A DNA stretch of 64,000 nucleotides, taken from NCBI GenBank assembly GCA_013400975.1, contig WBMZ01008987.1:124001-188000 (forward strand), in the 5' to 3' direction. Position 1 is the stretch's first letter. Each line of letters begins with the position of its first letter. Shown here one piece after another: positions 52,991-64,000 of the stretch. The position numbers and the translations under genes were made by a program. The notes beneath the pieces were generated by a model, which saw only the letters and a list, made by a program, of their open reading frames with translations, was not told the origin of the DNA and searched no databases. This DNA is from Atrichornis clamosus. Taxonomy: Eukaryota; Chordata; Aves; Passeriformes; Menuridae.

Positions 52991-55416
52991 CCATATATAC
53001 TTACTTTTCCTCTCCTAAACAAAAACAAATATCAGAGTTATTTTAGGAGACAGTAAAAGAACAATCTCTGTCAAAAAAAAAGCAAATAAAACCCACGCTT
53101 CAATTGACACTTGAATGGAAAGTTTTACTTCAAACAGCTCCAGTTTCATAGAATCTGTAATGGGATGTGTCACGCATGACACTTAACAGGTGATAACACA
53201 GTGACTACTGCACACTACACCCATACTCTATACACCAAGAGAGAAAAGAAAAACCAAACCACGAGTAAAGGAGAGCAAAGGGTTTTTTTCTGAGACTTAA
53301 TGAATTATCCATATTTCCTACAGAATGGCAGAAAAAGAATGACTGCAAAAAATCATTTTCTCCTGTTTTTTCTTTAATGTGTTTGCTTTTTAGTATAAAC
53401 TCAGACTGAGAATTATTCTTTGTAGCTATTTTGTGATGTACATTTCAGTCATAAGCACTGAGTTATTCCATGCAACTGCTGATAAAATTTAGTCCTGCAT
53501 GTAATGCTCATTTTTTTTGTACCTTTAAAATTAAACTACTGTGCTATTTTTTAAAAAGGAATTAAACCCCAGAAGCTTCGATCGAACAATTTTGTCATTT
53601 TGCTTTCAGAATTAGGCTTTCAGAATCTGAGAAGATTATAAAGCAATAAAAAAAGAGGCATCTGATTAACTACAGTATATTGAATTTCTCTTTTATAACA
53701 TCTCTGTTTGTCAACAGCAGCATTACAACTGGCAACCGAAAATACAACTCCTTTTTTGAACACAGGAATTTATGCCAACTGCAGATAGCAACAAAAATTG
53801 TAATTACATGAAAGACCCAAACAAATCAATGCCAGATCCTCTATTCTGGTCCTTCAGCAGAGAGACACTTGAGAACTGCCATAGTAAGGTAACAGAGCTT
53901 TTTATTTGCAATTTTTTAAAGTGCAATCACACTTCAGTAATGGATGCAAACTCCTAGTGCCGAGTTCTAGCTCTGGTCCATTTGTCCCTCTGTTTGCCAG
54001 GTCCTGACCCCAGCACTGGAAAGGACACAATCCCTATTTAAGCTTTCAGTGCAGCAGAGTCAGGATCTTGCTGCTATTATGGCACTAAGGAAACTAGCAT
54101 TTTGAAATTGGGCAAACTGTAGAACTAGTGTCTGCCTCTCTCCACTGAATTCCCTGCTTTGCCCTGAGCCCACTGGTCACACTGGACAGAATGGTTCCTT
54201 CCTACTCCCTTCAGTCTGTGAATTTAGCAACACTAGAACAGGAGAAAGTCTACTGAAACATGCTGTGCAGCAGAAGTTCCTGGGACTTGATTATGTCCTG
54301 CATGCTCACCTGGTCCTTGAGAATCTGGAAGTGAACCTTTCAGGTCACAGATTTGCTCTCCTCGCAGACAGACATTCAGTGCACAAGATTTGCTTTTAGA
54401 TGTGAGAACCATCTCAAAGATGGGGGAAGGATTAGAGGAGAATTTTCACAACAGAAGGGGAATAATCAAAAAGGGCAGGAATCAGAGATACATTAGCCTT
54501 AGTATAGATGTCACACTGCTGGTGGGGGGAGGAATTGGCATTTAAATTTCTTTTAAAATATTCAAACAAATGTAGATAAGTTTGATGTCACGTCCATAGG
54601 GATCTTCCGTGCATTCACAGGGTTAAGGTACCAGTCATTATGCTTATTATCTGTAGATCAAATCAAAACCATCGGAAACTACATCACCTCGTGCAAGACT
54701 AAATTAAAGCAAATTAAAAATTTCATCTATGAAGACATTCAGCAGAAAAAAAGGTAAACACTAGAGGAGATACATTTTGAAAGGGCAGCATGGCACTACT
54801 GCCTGAGGTAAAGAGAAAGTACCTGCTGATAGCCCATGGTAACTCAAGGAAGGGTCTTCTACTCTTCTGTAAAATGCTTTCCATTTGGGTTCCCACTTGC
54901 TATGTAAAACCTCTCCTGGCTCTGCTCTTAGGCTTAGTAGGACACTTAATTAGGGATGATATTCTGGGTACTTTTGGAGTGCTGTGTAGGTAAGTGCTAA
55001 GTAGCATTGCTGTATTGAAAGACCCACTAAAAATAATGCTGTTTTATGAGATATACAAATGGCAATGTAATTCTTTCCTTCAAAGTTAATTTCTGAACCA
55101 TATTGCACTGCACAGCTTTTATTACACAAAAATGTGTATTAATAAATAGCGCCAGCAACCCATTTTATATAATAAAGCCTTATTTCAAATGTTACAGGAA
55201 GCAAACATTATACAAGATACTATTCCAGAAGTGAGCTGGACTAGAAATATCAATTACCTTCAACATCCTTTTTATTGACATGGCAACATGATGGGACTTC
55301 AAAACAAAAAATGAAGAAGAAGAATCATTCAAAGTGGAGAATTACAAATGCTTCCCTGTCTACATTCAAGCCTCAGAAGGTAATGCAACTTGCAAAAACA
55401 CAGTATTAGAAAATTT

Positions 55417-55478
55417 TAAAAAACCCCCAACAAACCAAATCAACCACAAAACCAGAATGCCAAACAAAACCACAACAG
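55417..55478. repeat. A/C-rich low-complexity tract
   Basis: About 60 bases of AAACCCCCAACAAACC-type sequence with very few G or T. Confidence 0.8.
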
Positions 55479-58400
55479 TTAAATCTTCCGTTGGGCTATG
55501 TAATTTTTAACTTTCAGTCAACTAGTTTAAAAAAAGAAAAGTATACCCTTCCTCTCTTCAGCCAGTAGTTCATTTAGTTCAGTGCTCTTCTTTCTACATC
55601 TCATACTTCAAGCTCCAAAATGTAAGTTAGAGGGCCAGATGTATTATCTGGGAAGTTTTCCAAATTCATTAACTCCTTGGCACCAGTGACTTCAGGAGAC
55701 CCACTGCCAGCACTGAATATTATGCCCAGCAAAAAAAACAGCTCCTGGAGGGAAAGGATTAATAAAACGAGGCTTTCAGCAGTGGCTGTTGGTCTCTTTG
55801 GTCACAACAAGCAACTAAAAGAATCACAGTAGCTGCCAACACTGATCACAGCCAGCTTTCAGCACCTAGTACTCTGCAGGTCTTTCCTGAATATCTGCAG
55901 ATCATTCACCACAAATCTTGAAAAAAGCACAGGTATTTCTTGAAGGAACACAAAACCAGTAGTTGGAAAAAAGACTGTCAAGAAGGCTGTGACTCCAGTT
56001 CTAACTGCAGAGGGTGGTAAATGTTACGCAGGGGTGTTAGAATCACATCATCACTTTCTCCTCAATTACAAAAGACACAGACTGAGGGAATTCATTTTCC
56101 CTTCTGAAATGGATGCAGTCTGGTTGTCAACAGCTAAAGGACTGATAACTGAACAGCCTTACAGTGCCCTAAAAATGCAGGAGACCCCACGGATTCACAT
56201 GTTGTTCTCAGCTTTCCTCTAAGGGCCAAGGAAGGAGTTCCATGATGGAAACCAGCTTACTATCAGTCACGTAGGCACTTTCATGAGCCATCTGTTCAGG
56301 CACCATCACCAGAGAAGTTCTCTGATTTAAAGATCAGCATATAGCAAGAGCCCCGTAGGATTTTAAACATTAAACTTGTTTTGCTGGCTGCTGTGCCTTA
56401 CTTTGAATCTTCACAATTTCAACAAAAAGCACTATGATTTATTTACATTCTTCAAATTTCAAATAGACTATTTCTTAACCTTTGATTAAGCTTAATACCA
56501 GCTTTCTTGGGTTTTTTTCCATCTCCAATCACTTCAAATTTAGTAACAATTTTTACTGTGTGCGATATTCCAGGATCCCACGAAACCAAGATGTCAGGTC
56601 CTAATAACCACTTCTACAGAAGTGCAGTATCTATTATGCTGTGTGAAATTCTGCACTAATACAGTTACACTGCTTTGTCTTATAGAGAAAGCTTTATTTC
56701 TGCACTCCTTATAAAGACACATTCACCATATTTACAAGCTCTCCTATGCTCATATGAGTCAGAAACAAGCTGGAATATGAGGCAGTAGGAAGCTCCAAGT
56801 CAAAGCAGAAACTTCAGCAAAGACAAGAAATGTGGCAGGCTCAGCACAGACAGTCACAGCGGAAAATGCTGCCAGGTCTCAGGAAGAGAATGCATGTCCC
56901 AAACAGCCCACAGCTGGGAACTCCTGCCAGCACCACACCACTTGCTAGAGAGTATTTCCACGCACAACAGCAGGCATGACGCTCCTCCAGCCCACTGCAG
57001 GCTGGCACACACAATGGATTTACCGCTGACACATGACCACTTACTTCAAATACTAGCAGGACTTACATTAAATGGATACATTCATCACAACTACTAAAAG
57101 TCTGCACTTTATTTCATTTTATACTACTTAAACATTCTGGGGTTTTAACACCCTCTTGACGTGCTTCACAGAATTCTGCACAGAGCAGTATTCACCAATA
57201 CTGACCTAGGGGAGAAGTAGGAACTATGGGGAGTGAACAGAAAAACACGCCCCCAAGACTCACTTAATATAACAATATGCCCAGATTCACCTCAGGAAAT
57301 TAAAGAGGAGAAAAAAAAAGAGTAAAAGAAGTACTAATGTACAACTGAAAAAAAATCCTGTGTGTTGGATTTTTCTTCCTAATCGCTTTTCCCACTTCTG
57401 CATTGTAAAGGAGCTGTAACACTGGGAACTGCTGAGCTTGAAATTTCCCAAGTCACACTAAAAAAAGTTCCTATCCCTTCCTTTGCTCCTAGAGCAAAGA
57501 ATACTCCCCAAGGAAAAAAGGCTGTTGGCTTGCAATCCCTGGATGCCAACAGTTCATTCTGGGTAATGCATCATTCCCATATTACTGAGATGTGATTGAA
57601 AAGAAGCAAATCTTTCACCTCTATTGTTTATTTTTGAAGACTGCTCTTTGGGTATCTGCCAGATGAGGCCTTCTCTGGGAAAAGGTGGACCTTACTGTCA
57701 TGCACACTCTCCACTCAAAGTTTACCCACATTTAAGAATAAGGCATTCCTCACGTGCAGAACCACTCTTCAGCATCTCAGTCTAATAAACTCATGTTGCA
57801 GCTTTAGCAGGCAGTTCCCTGGCTATGTATTCACACAAGTACTCTGTAAAGTTCCTATCTTTTAAGTTTTATTTCATACTCGTCAGATTGAAGTATCTTA
57901 CTTTGGTCCACTTTTAGGGCACAAGCTTCCTTCACAGAGAAGTCCAAGTTGTTAGACATTCTCAGTAGATGTACATGCACTTTTGTTCTTAAAGTGGGAA
58001 CATGAGAAGGGCTTTGCTGTTGAAGCCAGGGTTGTTTTACTACAGTTATGTAGTATTGAAAATTATCATTTTCTGGGTGAGACTGAGTGAAATAAATGCT
58101 TCCACTCAGGCTTTTACAGGGTCCTTTGCTCTCTGGTTCAGCAGCTTACTGTGATCAGCTGGATTGAAAGAAACCCTACTCAGTCCCTGTGTTTCTTAAA
58201 GAAAACTTCCCTTTCTGTCTGAGCTGCCTGTTTGCTCCATCCAGCCCTTACGAAAGCTTCTGCCTGCTTGTCAGACTCAGCTGCTGTCAGTGACTGCTCA
58301 ATCTTCTCTCACTCCTTAGGACAGGACCAGACCCAGAGCACAGCAGCCCCAACAAAACTAAAAGACAGTTATAGCACTTGAACAGCAAGTAACATCACAC

Positions 58401-59775
58401 AGACAAAAATACACAAACCTAACTTTCACTGGCCATTAAGCAAACCTCTCAGAAACCTACTTTCAGTTTAGTCTTCAGGACAATAAAAAGAGACTCAAAC
58501 TTGCTCCCCCACTTCCTTTCTTTCAGCACAAAGACATCTGTGAAGATCTGCAAATCTTCTTTCATCCACACTTTCTCCCTCAGATGTGTCTGCCTACCCC
58601 TTTCACCCCAGTCAACTTCCTTCAGCTTAGGCTGATCCCAGGATCAAAAAATGTCAGTTACAAAATCATTCTTCTCTTCTCCCAAGTTTCCTTTTTCTTG
58701 CCCCCTTGACTAAACCAGAAGATTTCTATTTTTTTAATAGAATTATTCTTCTGCTAGGTTAGCTTCCCACAACAGCTCATCATGGAATTATAAGAATAAT
58801 AATGCTGGCATAGAGAGAAAGGGGGCAGAAACATGTGGCTCAGCTTTTATAAATGCAAGGCTATAACAGCATATCAGGAAAACATTCAGTGGACATGCTA
58901 TTTTATAAAAGCTCAATCACAGACCCTAGAATTTGCATCTGCATTGCAGTTGGTCTAAATTCAGTTTTGCTCCAGATCCTAAATCCCACACAGGAACATT
59001 GAGGGAAACAGGTTTCTCCTGCAAGCTTATTATTGTTCTCAGCAGATCAGATCTATTCACTTTAATAACTGTAATTCAAAGAAAGATCAACGGGCACTGC
59101 TCTGCCCTATCTTAATACAAAGCACACTAAGAGTCACAGAACACAAAGCAATCATAAAATCAAAGTGAATAAAGTGATTTAAGAAAAGATTCTTGCAATC
59201 TAAGGATGAGACAGCAGGGATGCTCTTGTTCAGTTTTATTCCCTGGTCCTGCCATTGAGAAAGTGATTTTATTCATGGCAAGTAAAACAGTCTTAAAAAA
59301 ATAAAAATAAAACCCCCTCCAAATCAATGCAAGTTTGGCATTTGATTTTAATAAGGATATAGTTTGACATGTCAGATAAGGTGATTTAGTAAACAGCTGC
59401 CTCAAAGTCACAATTCTCACATCCATCCACTTGCTGAGTTTCCCTTCTACTGGCATGCAAGCTTATCTCTCAAATGAGCGGTTCAATGAGATAATCTCAG
59501 CACTATTCATTTTTGTCTTTCTTGTTTTAATTTCAGGCTGGCTTAGCTCTTTCCACCACCTCAGCTAAGCTGTGGGGGTGGAATAAAGAAGTAATGGAAA
59601 CCAGGCAGCTGCAGATAGGAAGCATGGTGACCAAGACTGCCTTTTTCAGCAACAGCAAGTTTTAGATCAACATCATAACATCAAGCATCACCCTCAAGTG
59701 AGGGATTTTTATCTATAGATGACTTTCTCAGGACCTAACAAAAAAGAGGTCACAACAAATCATCATCACACAGCT

Positions 59776-59801
59776 AATAAAGTCTTTAAAAAAAAAAAAA
59801 A
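59776..59801 (+). repeat. AATAAA followed by a 14-base poly-A run
   Basis: AATAAA at 59776-59781 is followed six bases later by fourteen A (59788-59801). This looks like the tail of a retroposed transcript, but the spacing is shorter than a usual cleavage distance and no open or recognisable gene body lies upstream. Chance is likely. Confidence 0.5.
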
Positions 59802-60617
59802 GGAAAAAAGTTGTCAAAACAATGGTTACAGCTGGTGAGTTACTGGGGGTATAAAGTAATTCTTCTCAAGAGTAAAAATGCGTGCTTGTTTCCTTCCATA
59901 GGAAGGATCTAACTACGTTATCTGAGAGCTGTTTATCAGCCACATAGACCTAGCAGGCACGGGGGACTAAAGACCTCCAGCCTGACATTCAGAAGAGACT
60001 TTCACTAATAAACTGCTTTTCACTAAAATTCAACATACAGAATGTTCTGTTAATTTAGAATAATGGTTTGAAGACAGAACTGGTAAGTGTCCCACCTTCC
60101 TTTTCCTGAGTCAGTGAAAAAGCAAACTTCTGTTTGCTTTTAGAGGCTGTTAATCGAGGCTCTCCACTCCCTTCCACCTCTAACCAATGAAGATGGTTAA
60201 GACAATATACAACATAGAAACTCTTACACATGTGAAAAAATAAAGTCCACTAAAAAAGGGTAGGAAAGCCTTATTAGCATAGAGTATGAAGTTATTGTAT
60301 CATCCTGGTTTCACCAGGCAAGTTGTGTTTGAAGAAAAGAAAAAAACAACTGCAGAGATTCAACCAAAGCTAAGCATTTTAACTTTTGGACTAGAAAGTC
60401 CAACAATATAATAGATTCAGTGTAACATCTCTGACTTTACACTTTGCCAGACGTAAATACAGATGAAAACATTAACTCCGCAAGTGACCTGCAGGGAAAA
60501 AGGAAACTTATTTTTTGCTTCTCAGCTGCATGAGCTGATACATATTCTCAGACGACAATCTATTTGGAACTATAAGTTCAAAGGAACACTTTGCTTGGAG
60601 AATCATAATCAAAGTTA

Positions 60618-60653
60618 ATGATGATGATAATGTTGATAATAACAACAACAACA
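60618..60653. repeat. GAT/AAC trinucleotide-like segment
   Basis: ATGATGATGATAATG passes into GATAATAACAACAACAAC. Imperfect trinucleotide repeat. Confidence 0.75.
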
Positions 60654-63443
60654 CTACCACAAGAAAATAATCATTCAGGAAGAGACGCCCAAAGTGAATG
60701 TAACAGTGAAAGAGTGAACAATCTTGCAAAAATATTCCCCACAATAAAACATGAAACATAACCCACAACGTAATGATTCAAAGCTTACAGAGCCACAAGC
60801 TGTGGGCAGTACAGAGTACTGAAGCATTATAGAAAGGTAGTTGCATTTGGTTTTGTGCCAGTCAAACTGAAATAGCTCCAAGCATCAGACTGGTTGAAGT
60901 AAGGGAAAAATCACACTGCACAGCTTCTAGTGACACCACAGTTGCTTACACCCAGTATCCAAGCCAAGACACATAGGTTAGGCTACACTGGTATTGCTAA
61001 GGTATACTGCAGACTGTGAAGTAGACAAGTCCTCTTCACACTTGCAAGAATGATTGAAGCCGCTAAGTATTACCCTCTAGTTCTCAAAGAGAAAAAAAAT
61101 GAACTAAAATCAACCTTCTTTTCCTCTCACAAATGCAAAGACAAGTCAGATTCTATATGCTACATGCTTTCAGCTAGTGGCAAGGCCCTTATTTGTACAG
61201 GCACTTCACTTACATACAGCAGGCAGCTCAGCCATTTACCTGAGTCTTTTCTACTGTGGAGCTAGTTACTGTACAAGTTCTTATGAACTCAGTACTAAAC
61301 CTAATGCTCCCTTTGAAAAGCTCAGCTTTAATGATATCTATAGCAGCAAGAAGGCTTATTTAATAAAATTATAAGATCTGGCATGAGAAGAGAACAGCAC
61401 TTCCCTATACACCTCTTTGACATAACTGTGTTACCTGCAAATCAAATTTGCTACAATGGCACCAGTCTCAAACAAGCCTACCAGCATGCATTAAGACTTT
61501 CTGCAGTCTTTCCTAAATCCACTATTAACCCCCACCAGAACCCTTGATTAAAAGGAAGCCTTTTGTGCTACATAAGCATGCATAAATCACGGGATTTTTC
61601 TGGTGTTCCAATAGCTCAGGTCTGGCATGATTCTTCCAGCTAAAAAAAATAAAAAGTTCTCCAGTTTTGCCTGCTCTTCCGAGTCTGAACTCAAGTTGCA
61701 GCAATAAGCTTAGCCTAGTATTTACACTTTTACCAGAACAAACTTTAACACACTGGATTTTGCCTGCACCAGATTCTACTTTGTCACTGCAAAAAACTAA
61801 GCTAGAATCCTTAAAATCACAGGTTAAGTTTGCATTTGCAAATATGGCAGTATCTAGGCACACCTGAGTTTATTAGAAGGTAATCATCTACACTATAAAA
61901 GTCATAACAGCCCTTATACTCACACAAACATCCTAGAAATGGTTCAGGAGTTAGGCTATACCAGGCACAGCTTCCAGAGGCAACCTAAGGCCATTTTACA
62001 ACAGAGGCTCAGAGAACAGACGGGGATCATCCTATGCCTCTGAACTTTAGAGCCAAAGGGGACATCCAGCTTACACTTTTATAGATGCAACCTGAGCATA
62101 TCATAGACTTACTTCACTTAGCCACGCAACCATGGCTTTTGCAAGTGGCTGAAGAGCCTTTTCTGAACGTAATGATGAAGCTAATCTGTTGCGCTTTCCA
62201 TGCCCTATTCCGCTGGGTCACATAAAATCTGCCAATAAACCTAACTTTTCAAGCACTCTTGTGTCCTAAACCACAATCTTAATCCTTATCCTCAGCCTTA
62301 ACAAAACCTCAGTAAAATGTCTTTAATGCAGAACACATCCTGGCACTAAAGGATGCAGAGATACACCAAGACCTTGAACCTAAATTATTCAAAACTATCT
62401 CCACTTTTAATCTGAATTGCAGATTAACCACAACTCAGTCACCCATATAGGAAGCAGTACAGACTGGAGATCTACTGGATGTGATGGCACTCAGGCCTCA
62501 TGAAACCCTGACCTTGCAGGATTTAGCTGTACACCTACACCCTCAAGCCATCTTTCCCAGAATACTAATCCCACCTACAGGCTGAACAGCAATGTGGGAA
62601 CTGCACTGTCAGCAAAATTAACGGTAAGGGGCAGAACTTGACCAAAAGCATCCTTCAAACTGTCCCAGGGGGCCTTTTCCTAGTCAAGTCCTAAGCCCAT
62701 CTCTTGCCACATGTCGTGGTTTAACCATATAGCATTAACTCGAATTCAGCTCAGTAACAGCGCTACGCCCCACCACTCAGCCTTGCTGGTACCAATCCAC
62801 AGCCTGGTCACGTGCTCCTCACATAGCAGCCAGCAAGAAAATAAGGTCTTACTCATCTTGTCTCAAAACTGTCTTGAAACACAACCCGAGCCAAAAGCAT
62901 GGTCTACTGACATTAAAATAAAAATAGGAAAGCTTTTTTGACCATTTTGCTAATTAATATGTCAGAGCTCATAAAGAAAGACTCATCAGCTTTTCTCCAG
63001 CACTGCATCATCTGGAAGAGCTGTGTCAGCAGAGACCTCAGCAGTCAATACATACTAAAAAGTGTTCTGAGCAGTAAATCAGAACACAAAAAAGAATTTT
63101 AGAAAAAAAAATTAAAATAGCTGGAAAGAATTCAGTACTCAATTTCAGTATTTGATATAAACCAGATTATATCTGATATGCAAGTCTTGCCCTTCCTTAT
63201 AAAGGATATTTTCCTAGCTGTCGTGGAACTGCTTTTATAAAAAGCTAGGAGTTTATGAAAAACCTAAGCTAAAGTTTGCTGATTTTTCATCTTTATGCAC
63301 TTACAATGATCTTCTCTGCTTACAACAGAGGCACCGCTTGTCTGCTTCTCATTCACATCATTGGAACTGGCATACCATTGCTGAGCACACAGGAAGGTTA
63401 CAGAGGACAAACTCCTCCTTAGAGCATTTGGAGAAGTCGCCTT

Positions 63444-63465
63444 ACACACACACACACACACACAC
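63444..63465. repeat. (AC)11 microsatellite
   Basis: Eleven uninterrupted AC dinucleotides. Likely length-variable between individuals. Confidence 0.97.
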
Positions 63466-64000
63466 TCTGAACTCTGTTCTTTTCCAGAAAGGGACGAGTA
63501 GGCTGCATCAATACAGCACTCCAGTGCCTTTGCTGATGGCATTGTGGAAAACATTTTCAATACTAAGAACACTTCTAGGCACTGCAGGGGTCTTCCATTC
63601 AGCAGGATGGACAGGCCAGGCATGAGAAGCAGAATTCACAGGTGGATTTCTATGAGGGTCCACACACAGGAACAAAGCTGCAGCCATCTTCCTGCAGGAC
63701 ACGCTTACAAGCTCAGGATGTGTCCAGACATACTTCTAAAAATCCAGTCTACTTTTTAAGGGGGGGAAAAACAGAACTACTGTTTGTGGGTGCAATATGC
63801 AAAAAGACAGGTGGGGCTAGAGCTGCAGGTCCTTCTAAGGCCTTAGTCTTATAGAAAATTGAGATAACAGTTTTTGAAATGAATGCACGCCTCTAACTCC
63901 TGCTGCTGCTGCTCAGTAACATCTAATATGTGAGGGATAAAATAGCTGTACCAAAAGCTGAGACTAAGTGCTTGAAGAGCCACTGCCCCAGAGAAATAGA

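Larger units (their letters stand above)
50001..64000 (-). other. PARD3B: Intronic sequence of PARD3B, upstream distal part
   Basis: No exon was recognised on either strand. It contains A/C-rich tracts at 50.8 and 55.4 kb, a G/T-rich tract at 52.7 kb followed by a pyrimidine-rich segment, a 14-base A run at 59.79 kb with AATAAA just before it, a GAT/AAC trinucleotide segment at 60.6 kb, and a CA microsatellite at 63.4 kb. A short exon of the same gene could be hidden here. Confidence 0.55.

Noticed and set aside
52635..53018. 127-codon plus-strand frame rich in Phe, Gly, Val and Cys
   Set aside because: It is a translation of a G/T-rich low-complexity tract followed by a pyrimidine-rich tract, not a membrane protein.
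54790..55000. A 67-codon plus-strand frame ending at a perfect AGGTAAGT donor-like site
   Set aside because: No recognisable protein, no convincing acceptor upstream, and such sites occur by chance in long introns. It lies antisense to PARD3B.
63264..63759. Overlapping 64-119-codon frames on both strands near the end of the window
   Set aside because: They include the CA microsatellite (Cys-Val or Thr-His repeats) and match nothing known.

Overview
The window is vertebrate nuclear DNA, almost all of it intron. The interpretable gene content is two adjacent coding exons of PARD3B (PAR-3-like cell-polarity scaffold) on the minus strand, at 36693-36487 and then 35513-35285, joined by a 973-base intron. 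Both exons have AG acceptors and GT donors, and their reading phases fit each other. The encoded peptides match what I remember of PARD3B: the serine-rich [12 protein letters not shown] stretch, then [19 protein letters not shown], then a lysine-rich tail ending at GFGVMLR. No other exon of this or any other gene was recognised. The remaining open reading frames are short, unmatched, mostly lack convincing splice signals, and look like chance.

Organism: an amniote, probably a bird. The DNA is AT-rich and intronic, with hardly any obvious interspersed repeats (no Alu-like or L1-like blocks). It carries scattered A/C-rich low-complexity tracts of a kind I associate with avian, perhaps passerine, genomes. 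This is an inference from general appearance, not a species identification.

Layout. 1-35284: the start of a long intron downstream of the second exon (it may contain short exons I missed), with an AT-rich minisatellite near 7.7 kb, a near-perfect 12-bp-arm hairpin at 12.7 kb, a 130-base A/C-rich tract at 18.6 kb, homopolymer runs, and a small CpG cluster at 26.3 kb. 35285-36693: the two exons and their intron. 36694-64000: the upstream intron, with a CpG/GC-rich patch at 38.4 kb, a possible decayed RTE-like LINE reverse-transcriptase relic near 46.1-46.6 kb, a 19-base tandem duplication at 47.8 kb, several A/C or G/T tracts, and a CA microsatellite at 63.4 kb.

I found no rRNA, tRNA, CRISPR array, operon or prokaryotic feature. 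I found no new biological system. The observations most worth checking are the phase-symmetric, in-frame skippable exon carrying the PAR-3 aPKC-site motif, the LINE relic, the CpG patches and the hairpin.
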